Assembly: GCF_022828375.1 (NCBI RefSeq)
Contig: NZ_JAJQJX010000002.1
Span: forward strand, 1-64,000
Source: Candidatus Nanosynbacter sp. TM7-053
GTDB lineage: Bacteria; Patescibacteriota; Saccharimonadia; Saccharimonadales; Saccharimonadaceae
Reading direction: 5' to 3'
Length of the DNA: 64,000 nt
Shown: piece after piece, positions 50,759-59,308 of the stretch
How the letters are laid out: the number at the start of each line of letters is the position of its first letter
Numbering within the stretch: the first letter of the stretch is position 1
Translations under genes and position numbers: made by a program
Notes under the pieces: generated by a model
What the model was told of the DNA's origin: nothing
What the model saw: only the letters and a program-made list of their open reading frames with translations
The model's database searches: none

Positions 50759-51373
50759 TTAAATTGCCCCCTGAACCATCTTCTTTGCTTCTTCAGTCGA
50801 TATTGCTAATATTCCAGCCTCCTTCATTGCGGATAATGCTTCTTCTTCGGCTGTTGGAGTTAATCCTACAGCGCGGATGGCGTCTATAAGTAAGTATGTA
50901 GTAACACGCCTGTCATCTTTGAAATGTTCGGAGATATCTAGGGCGGTAGATTTTACGCAAAAATCTGTTGCTAATCCGCCGAGAAGTACTTTAACTTTTT
51001 CATTGGGTGTTTTTGGCGTTATGATAGATTCTAGAGTTTCGCCTTTGTCGCTTCTACCTTCCCAGCCAGAGTATCCGTCTGTCTGACTGGTACCTTTATT
51101 GATGATAATATCGCTAGGCTGAATATTTAGGTCTTTGTGAAAATTGGCTCCTCTGGTGTTAGTTACGCAGTGAACTGGCCATTTGTCAAAATGTGGTGTT
51201 TTTTCGGGGTGCCAGTCTCGGGTGAATACAACTGTGCCGTCATGTTTTCGTATTTCGTCGACGATAGAATTGATGGGCTCAATGATTTGCTCTGCTTCGG
51301 CAACAGCAAGACTTCCATCGATAAAATCATTTTGTGGATCAACCCCGACAAATATATAGCTATACTTTTCCAT
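50759..51373 (-). CDS. pncA: nicotinamidase
   Basis: The 204-residue isochorismatase-fold amidase has the catalytic triad Asp in VDPQNDF, Lys in INKGTSQ and Cys in LATDFCVKST. The metal ligands lie around DWHPEKTPHF. It converts nicotinamide to nicotinate. AGGAGG lies 11 bases before the ATG. A promoter and palindrome at 51401-51449 suggest separate control by the regulator encoded upstream. Confidence 0.96.
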   Translation of the reverse strand: MEKYSYIFVGVDPQNDFIDGSLAVAEAEQIIEPINSIVDEIRKHDGTVVFTRDWHPEKTPHFDKWPVHCVTNTRGANFHKDLNIQPSDIIINKGTSQTDGYSGWEGRSDKGETLESIITPKTPNEKVKVLLGGLATDFCVKSTALDISEHFKDDRRVTTYLLIDAIRAVGLTPTAEEEALSAMKEAGILAISTEEAKKMVQGAI

Positions 51374-51400
51374 AATACTAAAATCCTCCTTACTTAATGT

Positions 51401-51418
51401 ATAGTTTACACTTACTAT
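51401..51418 (-). promoter_or_regulatory. putative operator of the pncA operon
   Basis: A palindrome, ATAGT-N8-ACTAT, just downstream of the pncA -10 box and over the likely start of transcription. It is a plausible binding site for the NrtR-like protein; no known consensus is claimed. Confidence 0.5.
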
Positions 51419-51420
51419 CT

Positions 51421-51449
51421 AGTCTAATAGTCAGTTATTGTATTGTCAA
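51421..51449 (-). promoter_or_regulatory. promoter of pncA-pncB-Nudix/kinase
   Basis: On the minus strand, TTGACA (51449-51444), 17 bases and TAGACT (51426-51421). Confidence 0.7.
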
Positions 51450-51495
51450 CACTAATTTATGAAAAATATAAATTTTCTAGATTTTTACAAGGAGA

Positions 51496-52170
51496 TCAGT
51501 CTAAACTACGATCTAAATTCTCGAGCTTACTTGAATTGAATTCATATAATTTTGCTGGACGATGCGCGCCATCTCGCCACAACTCATTAGTTTCATGAAT
51601 TAAGTTTAAGCTGAGGAATTTTTTTCGAAAATTACGCTTGTCAAATTCACGACCAAAAACTATCTCGTAAACTGTTTGCAATTGTGTTAAGGTAAATCTT
51701 CGATCCAGAAAAGCAAATGCCGAATTGGTGTATGTCATTTTGGCAATTAGGCGTTCTTTAGCGTATTTAATGATGTTGGCGTGATCGTATGCTAGTTTTG
51801 GTATTTTATTTACGTCAAAAAATGCCACTTCTAAATCTTCATTGTATGTAATATTGCGTCCACAGCTCATGTAGGTTACAGATACTGCATGTCCTCGCGG
51901 ATCACGACTAATCGTATCGAAAGTGTAAAGCTGTTCAATGTATCGTAGGTCGTCTTTAATTTTTATGCCTGTCTTTTGGAAAACTATACGTTCGAGCGCG
52001 TCTGTAGTTGTCTCGCCCTTGGCGTTATACCCTCCAGGGAGGGCCCATTCTCCTTTAAAAGGTTCATTCGGTCGTTTTAATAATAGCACTTCCAGGGTAT
52101 TGTTGTTTACTTGAAAAATTACTGCATCCACGGTTAACGTTGGAGGTGTATACGGTTTTGTGTAATTCAT
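51496..52170 (-). CDS. NrtR-like Nudix transcription regulator of NAD metabolism
   Basis: The product (224 residues from ATG 52170) has a N-terminal Nudix domain and a C-terminal winged helix (FTLTQLQTVYEIVFGREFDKRNFRKKF), the NrtR architecture. The Nudix box is damaged in the way typical of regulators: GGYNAKGETTTDALERIVFQK keeps the first Glu, but RE is RI and the EE pair is QK, so it should bind but not hydrolyse its ligand (ADP-ribose or a related product in known NrtRs). ATG 52170 is preferred because it begins just before the usual TPPTLTVDAVIF; an in-frame start at 52224 is possible. It is followed by the pncA operon and probably represses it. Confidence 0.88.
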   Translation of the reverse strand: MNYTKPYTPPTLTVDAVIFQVNNNTLEVLLLKRPNEPFKGEWALPGGYNAKGETTTDALERIVFQKTGIKIKDDLRYIEQLYTFDTISRDPRGHAVSVTYMSCGRNITYNEDLEVAFFDVNKIPKLAYDHANIIKYAKERLIAKMTYTNSAFAFLDRRFTLTQLQTVYEIVFGREFDKRNFRKKFLSLNLIHETNELWRDGAHRPAKLYEFNSSKLENLDRSLD

Positions 52171-52312
52171 ACAATATATCTTATCCTGAAGTAAGCTACT
52201 TGCCAAGTTATTTTTATGCTTCATGAGATATAAAAGTTTGTTTGCAAATTTATTCTGTACTTATTTAGTGATATATGTTAAGATAGATCAGAACGAATGA
52301 TAGAGATATCTT

Positions 52313-52389
52313 CGGGGTGTGGCGCAGTTGGCTAGCGCGCGCGGTTTGGGACCGTGAGGTCGAAGGTTCGAGTCCTTTCACCCCGACCA
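52313..52389 (+). tRNA. tRNA-Pro (UGG)
   Basis: The acceptor is CGGGGTG/CACCCCG, the anticodon arm GCGGT-TTGGGAC-CGT region with anticodon TGG, the T stem GAAGG/CCTTT, and CCA is encoded. The C1:G72 pair is usual for bacterial tRNA-Pro. Confidence 0.95.
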
Positions 52390-52478
52390 ACTTAATGATC
52401 ATTCGAAGTATTAAAATAGCTGAAAGTTTGGTCGGCTATTTTATTTTTTTTAAGTCATCTGTTATTATATAAAGTATC

Positions 52479-52745
52479 ATGAGTGTCGAATATAATTCAT
52501 CACAGAAGAGTAGTGGAGATACCCCCCCCGAAGACGATGATTACCTTCCTCCATATTCGGAGATATTTAAGCCGGGATTGCCTGGATCGCGCACGGTTAT
52601 AGGCGTGGCACAAATGACATACTATCCACGGACACCCGATTATGAGGCCGCTTTGTTGGAGCATCTTCCGTATCTAGACGAAGTTACTCCAGATACCGTG
52701 AAAAAGTGGCTCGGTCTTGACGATAGCAGTGATAAAGAGAATTAA
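52479..52745 (+). CDS. small acidic hypothetical protein
   Basis: The 88-residue protein opens MSVEYNSSQKSSGDTPPEDDD and has no membrane segment or known motif. A run of eight C (52522-52529) encodes the Pro-Pro near residue 17. The start is 5 bases after TATAAA, with no Shine-Dalgarno. Its stop overlaps the convergent glycosyltransferase gene by 4 bases. It lies just after tRNA-Pro. Confidence 0.6.
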   Translation: MSVEYNSSQKSSGDTPPEDDDYLPPYSEIFKPGLPGSRTVIGVAQMTYYPRTPDYEAALLEHLPYLDEVTPDTVKKWLGLDDSSDKEN

Positions 52746-54253
52746 AGCTTATTCACATATAATCCAATAATCAAGTCGCCATCATGGAATTCTTGCTTTA
52801 GTTGCCAATATGGCGGAACTTGTTTTTTATATTCGTCATATGTTTTTTCGCGAAGAATAAGCCAGACTCTTGGAGATTTTACTGACTCTAAAGAACTAAT
52901 TTCTGGAGTATTTAGTTTCTTAATTAATCCCCATTCGCCAACCCAACCTAGCTCTTCTTTCGGCTTCAGGAGTATAATTTCTTTATTTGTGCGGTTGTAA
53001 TAGGAAGTATGAAAATAAGTGTAGATCTCGCCAGAAATAATAACATCACTACTCTGGATATTTTCATTTATATGATTCATGGCTGTGTTGGTGCTATTCC
53101 AGGATGATTCTACGATATTTTTACCGCCGATATGCCACATGTAATGACCGATAAATAACGTCAGAATGATAGATATTCCAATAGACCACCATTTTTTATT
53201 AGAAAAAATAAGCCCGATGAATACCGCAATCAAGCCGTAAAACGCCGGCGCTGAATAAGTGAAATATCGGTCTAAGTAGACTGGTCGACCCTGGCTGAGT
53301 ATGTAAACGATGATCATCGGCAACAGTAACCAAATTGTTAAAATCCAAATTGCTGCTTGGTATTTTGGGCGTTTTTTGGCTAGAATGAATGAAACTGCGA
53401 CTATAATTGGCGGCAGTAGCAACCCAAAATAGCGGACAATTCTGTCGTCGTAAGTTAAGAACATTGATAATGTTGTCGGGATGGTAAATTTAGTAACTTC
53501 GGGGATCCAGAAGCCGCCACTTACTCGGCTGGTTTGGGAGATCATAACTGGTAGCCAGGGGAGGAATAGTAAAAAGCATGTTCCTGCGGCAAGCCAAACG
53601 TTTTTGTCCTTAAATATATTTTTTATGGCAGTGCGATTTCCGCCAAGTTTTAGCCATATATATGCGAAATGCGCGGGTAGTATTAATGCTAGGAAATATT
53701 GTGTATAAAGACCGAGTGCCACTAAAATCCCGTATAACGCCCACCAGAACTTCTTATTTTTGCGCTCGACCGCCAAGACAAATGCGTATGTCATTGCTAC
53801 AGCCAAAAGTGCCGCCAGCGCATACATTCGAGCTTCGTCGCTATAGCGAATTAAGAACGGTCCTAGCGCTGCTAAAAAACTTCCAAATACGGCGATTCTT
53901 TTAGAGAAAAGTTTTTGGAGTAATAGAAATAATAGGGCAATCGTCAGAACTCCGCATGTAACACTAAATCCTCTGAGCGAAGCTACGGAATTGCCGAAAA
54001 TCGATTGCCAAACGTGCATGATAACGTAATAAAGTGGCGGGTGGACGTCCGTGGTTGTAATGGTGATAATTTCCCTGATCGGCTGCTGAATGATGGCCGC
54101 CGTATATCCTTCATCGTGCCAAATGTTGGCTTTTGTTAAATAGGTAAGTCGAACGTTGACGGCTAAAATTAAGATTGGAATTAGCCAAATCCAACCGGGC
54201 ATTTTATGAAGAAATGCATATAGCTTTTTAAGATATATACGGATTTTTTTCAT
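52742..54253 (-). CDS. GT-C family membrane glycosyltransferase (PMT/ArnT-like)
   Basis: The 503 residues have about 11 hydrophobic segments. The first extracytoplasmic loop carries WHDEGYT, the conserved Asp-Glu pair of GT-C enzymes, followed by DVHPPLYYVIMHVW, a hallmark of GT39/ArnT-like transferases. These use polyprenyl-phosphate-linked sugars outside the membrane. The acceptor is unknown; the neighbours gatD/murT concern the cell wall, and surface proteins are the other option. Confidence 0.85.
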   Translation of the reverse strand: MKKIRIYLKKLYAFLHKMPGWIWLIPILILAVNVRLTYLTKANIWHDEGYTAAIIQQPIREIITITTTDVHPPLYYVIMHVWQSIFGNSVASLRGFSVTCGVLTIALLFLLLQKLFSKRIAVFGSFLAALGPFLIRYSDEARMYALAALLAVAMTYAFVLAVERKNKKFWWALYGILVALGLYTQYFLALILPAHFAYIWLKLGGNRTAIKNIFKDKNVWLAAGTCFLLFLPWLPVMISQTSRVSGGFWIPEVTKFTIPTTLSMFLTYDDRIVRYFGLLLPPIIVAVSFILAKKRPKYQAAIWILTIWLLLPMIIVYILSQGRPVYLDRYFTYSAPAFYGLIAVFIGLIFSNKKWWSIGISIILTLFIGHYMWHIGGKNIVESSWNSTNTAMNHINENIQSSDVIISGEIYTYFHTSYYNRTNKEIILLKPKEELGWVGEWGLIKKLNTPEISSLESVKSPRVWLILREKTYDEYKKQVPPYWQLKQEFHDGDLIIGLYVNKL

Positions 54254-54256
54254 GAA

Positions 54257-54979
54257 TTATCTGGATAATTTTAACGCTATCTCTCTCGCTTTATCCGCCA
54301 AAGTATCGTCAATTTTTTCCAGCCCCGAATCCGAACTTACGCCGCGTCGCTCTAGCGCCTCGCCAATAAGAAAATCTGCAATTTGCGGGTTTTTGGGCAG
54401 AATCGGACCGTGAAGATAGGTAGCAATTATGTTGTTGTAGCGAGCACCTTCGTTTGCGTCGGTCATATTATTGCCGGCGCCTTTAATAACTTGCCCAAGA
54501 GGTTTGGCGGTCTTATCTAAGAAAGTTTGTCCGCTGTGATTTTCATAGCCAACGATATCTCCAAATTCCTGACTTTTGATGACAATGTTGCCAATCATCC
54601 GCTCGTCGCCAGCAATCGTTTCAATTGGCAGAATGTTAGCGCCAACAATTTCCTCGCCCTTGAGCGTTCGGAAAAATCGACCAAATAATTGGTACATTCC
54701 GCAAATCATCAACATCGGCACGCCGTCTTTTGCTAATTGTCGCAGTTCGTCAGCCCGTGCTAGAAGGTCGTTTTGGATAATCGTCTGCCCAGAATCTTGT
54801 CCGCCGCCGCCAACAAAAATATCAATTTTAGAAAAATCCGTTGAATCGCCTGGATTGTGATCGATAATCTCAACTTCGAAGCCGCGTCGTTCTAATCGTT
54901 TTTTCAGGACTAGTGTATTGCCCCAGTCGCCATAAAGATTCATATCTCGCGGGTAAAGTTGTGCAATTGTTATTTTCAT
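54257..54979 (-). CDS. gatD: lipid II isoglutaminyl synthase, glutaminase subunit GatD
   Basis: The 240-residue class I glutamine amidotransferase has the nucleophile Cys in PMLMICGMYQLFGR and the His in TYLHGPILPKNP. The N-terminal DMNLYGDWGN segment is typical of GatD/CobQ-like proteins. It supplies ammonia to MurT, which amidates the D-Glu of the lipid II stem peptide. The start overlaps the murT stop by one base. Confidence 0.93.
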   Translation of the reverse strand: MKITIAQLYPRDMNLYGDWGNTLVLKKRLERRGFEVEIIDHNPGDSTDFSKIDIFVGGGGQDSGQTIIQNDLLARADELRQLAKDGVPMLMICGMYQLFGRFFRTLKGEEIVGANILPIETIAGDERMIGNIVIKSQEFGDIVGYENHSGQTFLDKTAKPLGQVIKGAGNNMTDANEGARYNNIIATYLHGPILPKNPQIADFLIGEALERRGVSSDSGLEKIDDTLADKAREIALKLSR

Positions 54980-56241
54980 TATGATATTTCCTCCACGTCG
55001 GTTTTTTCGCTCAGTAGGCGACGAATTGCTGTCATGGCTGTGTAGCTACAAAAAATCTGTTTTGGCTCATCGGGATTGACATTAATGAAATCCTCCAGAG
55101 CTTTCGAAATATTGGTGTCAATTTTCCCAATTAAAATGTCGTCATATTGAAGTCGCAAAGCCATATCGTAAGCACGCGCACCGCTGATCATCGCTACGTT
55201 TTTTAATAGCGAAAAATCGACGTCCCAGAACCAACTTACATCTCGTCCGTCGGCGTAATTGTCATTAACAGCGATCATCGTAGCACTATTATTTTTGGCA
55301 AACGACAGAAGCGCCAACCGAAAGCCACTTGGATTTTTCACTAAAATAAGCTCAATTGGCGTGCCATTCAGGTAGATCGTTTCGCCACGACCAAACGCCG
55401 GCTTTATGTTTTTCAACGCAGATAAAATCGTATCGGTAATTTCCGGTCCCGCTATTTGTCGAGCCAGGGCAACCGCTGCCGCCGCATTGAGAAGATTGTA
55501 AACTCCAGTGAGTTGCAGATCTACGTCAATTTCTTTATTGTCAATTTGAAAAGTAGCCTGTTGAGCGTTAATCTTTTTCAATAAAACATCGGCCGTCACG
55601 CTTTGATTTGCGACTGCGTTTCCGTATTTTAGGGTGTCGTCCGTTGGCATCAATTGAAGTAATTCGCTGGTTGTACCGAAGAAAACTTTTTTAGCCTGAA
55701 TATGTTCGCTAATCTTAAAAATTCGTGGATCGTCGCGGTTGAGAACGACAGTGTCGCTGGTGGCTTCAGCGATTTTTTGAAGCAATGCGGCTGTATTGTC
55801 AATTTCTCCAAATCTGTCCAATTGATCGCGCATAACATTCAGAAGCAGGGAAAAGCGCGGACGAACAATTTGCACGAATTTAACCGCCCAAGCCTCGTCC
55901 AGTTCCAGAACCGCAATATCAGCGTCCAGCTTGCCGCGGATATTAACCTCATCGAGTAGCGCTGCTGCCACGCCTCGGGAAAAATTGCTACCAGTACGAT
56001 TAGTGAAGACTTTCAATCCGACCGATTCCAACAACTCTACAACAATTTTTGTCGTAGTCGTTTTTCCGTTAGTTCCGCTGATAATCACCACGCCTTGCGG
56101 CAAATCTGCCAACGTTCTCTGAATAAATTTTGGGTCAATTTTTTCAATCACCAAACCCGGCAAGGCTGAACCGCCACCGCGTAATTTAGCGACTTTCTTG
56201 ACGCTTTTGCCAATAATAGTACTAATCATCTGTCTTGCCAT
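54979..56241 (-). CDS. murT: lipid II isoglutaminyl synthase, Mur ligase-like subunit MurT
   Basis: The 420 residues have the Mur ligase ATP site SGTNGKTTTTKI near residue 54, LELDEAWAVKFV and LNVMRDQLDRFGEID in the core, and the DUF1727-type C-terminal domain (NDNYADGRDVSWFWDVDFS). It activates the D-Glu carboxylate for amidation with GatD. Characterised MurT proteins have a four-Cys zinc ribbon in the middle domain; here that region (about residues 190-240) has no cysteines. ATG 56241 lies 7 bases after TATAAT on the minus strand. Confidence 0.93.
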   Translation of the reverse strand: MARQMISTIIGKSVKKVAKLRGGGSALPGLVIEKIDPKFIQRTLADLPQGVVIISGTNGKTTTTKIVVELLESVGLKVFTNRTGSNFSRGVAAALLDEVNIRGKLDADIAVLELDEAWAVKFVQIVRPRFSLLLNVMRDQLDRFGEIDNTAALLQKIAEATSDTVVLNRDDPRIFKISEHIQAKKVFFGTTSELLQLMPTDDTLKYGNAVANQSVTADVLLKKINAQQATFQIDNKEIDVDLQLTGVYNLLNAAAAVALARQIAGPEITDTILSALKNIKPAFGRGETIYLNGTPIELILVKNPSGFRLALLSFAKNNSATMIAVNDNYADGRDVSWFWDVDFSLLKNVAMISGARAYDMALRLQYDDILIGKIDTNISKALEDFINVNPDEPKQIFCSYTAMTAIRRLLSEKTDVEEIS

Positions 56242-56248
56242 ATTGTCT

Positions 56249-56254
56249 ATTATA
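56249..56254 (-). promoter_or_regulatory. -10 box of murT (leaderless)
   Basis: TATAAT on the minus strand ends 7 bases before ATG 56241. It lies only about 20 bases from the divergent box at 56274. Confidence 0.55.
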
Positions 56255-56273
56255 CTCTGCCGGGCCGATGTGC

Positions 56274-56279
56274 TACAAT
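56274..56279 (+). promoter_or_regulatory. -10 box of the 56286 gene (leaderless)
   Basis: TACAAT ends six bases before ATG 56286. Confidence 0.55.
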
Positions 56280-56285
56280 ATCAAT

Positions 56286-56666
56286 ATGTTTTTGGTGGGT
56301 ATCTTTCAGTGGTGGTATGGCAATGGCTTGTTGCAATATATCCGACAAAGTTTTCTGGGGGTTTTACGAACCGCGGATTTTTTCTCAGTCGGGCTACTTT
56401 TGAAAACCTTATTCAATCCGTTTCGCCAGATTTCAGCTGCTCCAGTTGGCGGCGACTTATCTGTGCAGCTATCTGCGTTTTTTGACAAAATGTTCTCGCG
56501 AGCAATTGGTGCGGTGGTGCGCTCCATGGTGATAATTGTCGGGATATTGATGATATTGCTACGATTTTTATGGATGATTGTAGGAATTATTATGTGGCTG
56601 GCGCTGCCGCTGATGCCGTTTATCGGAATTATTTTATGGCAAATGGGAGTTTCTGTATGGAAATAG
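56286..56666 (+). CDS. small membrane protein coupled to a Clp-like ATPase
   Basis: The 126-residue protein has hydrophobic segments at about residues 20-40 and 75-120 (two closely spaced) and no catalytic motif. ATG 56286 is chosen because it lies six bases after TACAAT. Its stop lies 10 bases inside the next gene, the membrane-tethered AAA+ protein, so the two are made together and may form one membrane complex. Confidence 0.72.
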   Translation: MFLVGIFQWWYGNGLLQYIRQSFLGVLRTADFFSVGLLLKTLFNPFRQISAAPVGGDLSVQLSAFFDKMFSRAIGAVVRSMVIIVGILMILLRFLWMIVGIIMWLALPLMPFIGIILWQMGVSVWK

Positions 56667-59107
56667 AGCCGAGATTTAATTACGACAGTTTGCGGGCTCA
56701 GAAGGCGCGATTTTCTGTAAGGTTTGGTAATGCTTGGCATATCGTGGCGATAGCTGTCGGCATTATGATGGTTCTACTTGGTTTGTGGTCGTTGATTGAA
56801 CACGGGGCGATTGGTTGGCTATTATTTGGTCTGAGTGGTCCGATGATTATGGTGTCGATTTGGTGGGAAAAAGATCTTAAGACGGCAGAAATTAGTAAAA
56901 ATCCTAAGACAATTGACGATGTGATGGCGGCGGACGTTTTGGGTAAATTGCCGCGCAGACCGACGCCGATTGATATTGCCGAGGCGATTACAGGCACGCG
57001 AGCCGGTCAGTTTTTGTCGGTGCGATTAGGCTTAACGCCGAATTTTTTGAGCAATATTTCCGTTGACGATCCTGATAGGACTGAGCTGGTCTGGAAAGCG
57101 GCAATTGATATTTGGAAGAGCACAGATAGCCCAAAGATCACTAGTGCAGTTTTGGCGGCGGCAATAGTTAAGCAGTTGCCGCAACATGATTCTTTGCTGG
57201 CGAATATGAAGATCGATTTTCATGATATCGAGGAGGCTATTCGATGGTATGAGCGAATCAAGGCGCTGATTGACCAATATAAAGAGAAGCCGCTAAATAC
57301 GGGCGGAATTGCTAGGGATTGGTCTTTTGGTTATACGCCACTGCTGAGTCGATTTGCTCAGAATATTAGTGTCAGTGTATCTGGCGGCGCGTTTACAACT
57401 AAGTTGGCTGCGCATGAGGAAGCGTTGGGGCAGATGCTTAAAACGTTTAGTTCTGGCGGGCGGCAGAATATTACGCTGGTTGGTGCTGACGGTGCGGGAA
57501 AAAGCACCGTCGTGTCGGCGTTTGCGGAAATGCTGATTGACGGACATCGAGGCGTTCCTGGTTCGCTGATGTATCAACAAGTTTTTATGCTGGATGCGTC
57601 TTCGTTGATTAGCGTGGCGTCGGGTCGCGGGGAATTGGAAAATCTAGTCACGATGATTTTGAACGAAGCTTTTCTGTCGAAAAACGTGATTTTATGTCTG
57701 GACAATGCGCAATTATTCTTCGAAGAAGGCGTTGGTTCGGTTGACCTGAGTAATGTGTTATTGCCAATTCTGGAGGCAGGCAGACTTAGGACGATTTTAA
57801 CGATGGACGATCAGCGATTTTTGCAAATTTCCCAGACTAAGCCGCAGCTTGCTCACGCTTTGAACACAATTGCAATTCAGCCGTCAAATGAACCCGAAAC
57901 TATGAAAATTATGCGCGATCAATTGGTTTTATTTGAGGCGCAGCATAAAGTGACATATATGTATCAGGCGCTGGCGGAGGCGTATCGTGTTGGCGGTCGT
58001 TATGTTCAAGATTTGGTGATGCCAGGTAAGGCGTTGAAAATTTTGGAGGCAGCAGCAAGTTATGCGAGTGGTGGGCTGGTGACCGCACAGTCTGTGGATG
58101 ACGCAATTGAAAAGACTCTTGGCATAAAAATTTCAGTAGCATCTTTGAGTGACGAAAAGGAAAAATTGTTAAACTTGGAGTCATTAATTCATCAGCGAAT
58201 GATCAATCAAACGCGAGCCGTGACAGTTGTTTCTGACGCTATTCGCCGCGCGCGTACAGGTGTTAGAAATCAGAATCGACCGATTGGCGCATTCCTGTTT
58301 CTTGGTCCGACTGGTGTTGGTAAAACGGAGCTTTCGAAAGCTTTGGCGGATGTTTATTTTGGCGGCGAAGGCAATATGATTCGCTTGGATTTGAACGAAT
58401 TTGTCAGGCCGGATGACGTGGCTAGGTTAATTGCGGATGGCGCGAGAGACCCAGGAAGTTTGACCGCTCAAGTACAGAAGCGTCCGTTCTCTGTCGTGCT
58501 TTTGGATGAAATTGAAAAGGCTCATCCACAGGTCTTGACGACGCTTTTGCAGCTTTTGGATGAGGGAATATTGCGTGACGAAAATAACCGAGAAATTAGT
58601 TTTCGCGATACGATTGTAATTGCGACGTCAAATGCTGGTGCGGATAGAATTCGTGAATATATTGAGCGGGGCTATCAATTGGAGCAGTTCGAGCAGACAT
58701 TTATTAACGAGTTGATTAATGCCAATTTATTCCGCCCAGAGTTTTTGAACCGTTTTGATGAAATTGTTTTGTTCCGTCCGCTAGGAAAAGAGGAGTTGCT
58801 GCAGGTTGTTGATTTGATTTTAGCGGGAGTTAATAAGACTTTGGCGCCACAAAAAATTCAAGTTGCAGTCGAGGAAGAAGGTAAGAAATTGCTAGTCGAG
58901 GCTGGCTATGATCCAAGATTGGGAGCTCGTCCGATGCGCCGCGTCGTTCAGCGAGCTGTCGAGAATACTGTCGCCAAGCAAATGCTGGCGGGAACTGTCG
59001 CGCCTGGCTCAACTACAATTATCACCGCTGATCAAATTCGCCAAATTTTAGGTTCGCAATCCGCGCAAATGCCGTCAGGAATTCAAAATCCGCCATTGAA
59101 TAGCTAG
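56657..59107 (+). CDS. membrane-tethered double AAA+ Clp-like unfoldase
   Basis: The 816 residues start with two membrane segments (about 30-48 and 52-72), then a Clp-N-like helical region (about 95-200) that begins VMAADVLGKLPRR. AAA+ domain 1 has Walker A GADGAGKST and a degenerate Walker B CLDNAQ instead of DE. AAA+ domain 2 has Walker A GPTGVGKTE, Walker B VLLDEIEKAHP and a C-terminal ClpB-type small domain (GYDPRLGARPMRRVVQ). ATG 56657 follows GGGAG. ClpB/ClpC proteins are normally soluble, so the membrane anchor is unusual. No ClpP-binding loop is evident by eye. It may remodel membrane or envelope proteins. Confidence 0.88.
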   Translation: MEIEPRFNYDSLRAQKARFSVRFGNAWHIVAIAVGIMMVLLGLWSLIEHGAIGWLLFGLSGPMIMVSIWWEKDLKTAEISKNPKTIDDVMAADVLGKLPRRPTPIDIAEAITGTRAGQFLSVRLGLTPNFLSNISVDDPDRTELVWKAAIDIWKSTDSPKITSAVLAAAIVKQLPQHDSLLANMKIDFHDIEEAIRWYERIKALIDQYKEKPLNTGGIARDWSFGYTPLLSRFAQNISVSVSGGAFTTKLAAHEEALGQMLKTFSSGGRQNITLVGADGAGKSTVVSAFAEMLIDGHRGVPGSLMYQQVFMLDASSLISVASGRGELENLVTMILNEAFLSKNVILCLDNAQLFFEEGVGSVDLSNVLLPILEAGRLRTILTMDDQRFLQISQTKPQLAHALNTIAIQPSNEPETMKIMRDQLVLFEAQHKVTYMYQALAEAYRVGGRYVQDLVMPGKALKILEAAASYASGGLVTAQSVDDAIEKTLGIKISVASLSDEKEKLLNLESLIHQRMINQTRAVTVVSDAIRRARTGVRNQNRPIGAFLFLGPTGVGKTELSKALADVYFGGEGNMIRLDLNEFVRPDDVARLIADGARDPGSLTAQVQKRPFSVVLLDEIEKAHPQVLTTLLQLLDEGILRDENNREISFRDTIVIATSNAGADRIREYIERGYQLEQFEQTFINELINANLFRPEFLNRFDEIVLFRPLGKEELLQVVDLILAGVNKTLAPQKIQVAVEEEGKKLLVEAGYDPRLGARPMRRVVQRAVENTVAKQMLAGTVAPGSTTIITADQIRQILGSQSAQMPSGIQNPPLNS

Positions 59108-59177
59108 CTCAGCCGCTCGACTAGTGTTTTTATGATTGTCATTATAAATAAAAACCCGTCATAATGACGAGCTATTT

Positions 59178-59254
59178 TGGTACACCCGGCAAGATTCGAA
59201 CTTGCGACCCCTTGGTTCGAAGCCAAGTACTCTAATCCGCTGAGCTACGGGTGC
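59178..59254 (-). tRNA. tRNA-Arg (UCG)
   Basis: The acceptor is GCACCCG/CGGGTGT, the anticodon arm CTTGG-CTTCGAA-CCAAG with anticodon TCG, the T stem GCAAG/CTTGC, and CCA is encoded. Confidence 0.95.
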
Positions 59255-59296
59255 GTATGAAGTTATTATAACATAGATGACGTGTGAGTAAAATGA

Positions 59297-59302
59297 TATA
59301 CT
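59297..59302 (+). promoter_or_regulatory. -10 box of murB (leaderless)
   Basis: TATACT ends six bases before ATG 59309. Confidence 0.6.
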
Positions 59303-59308
59303 ATATGC

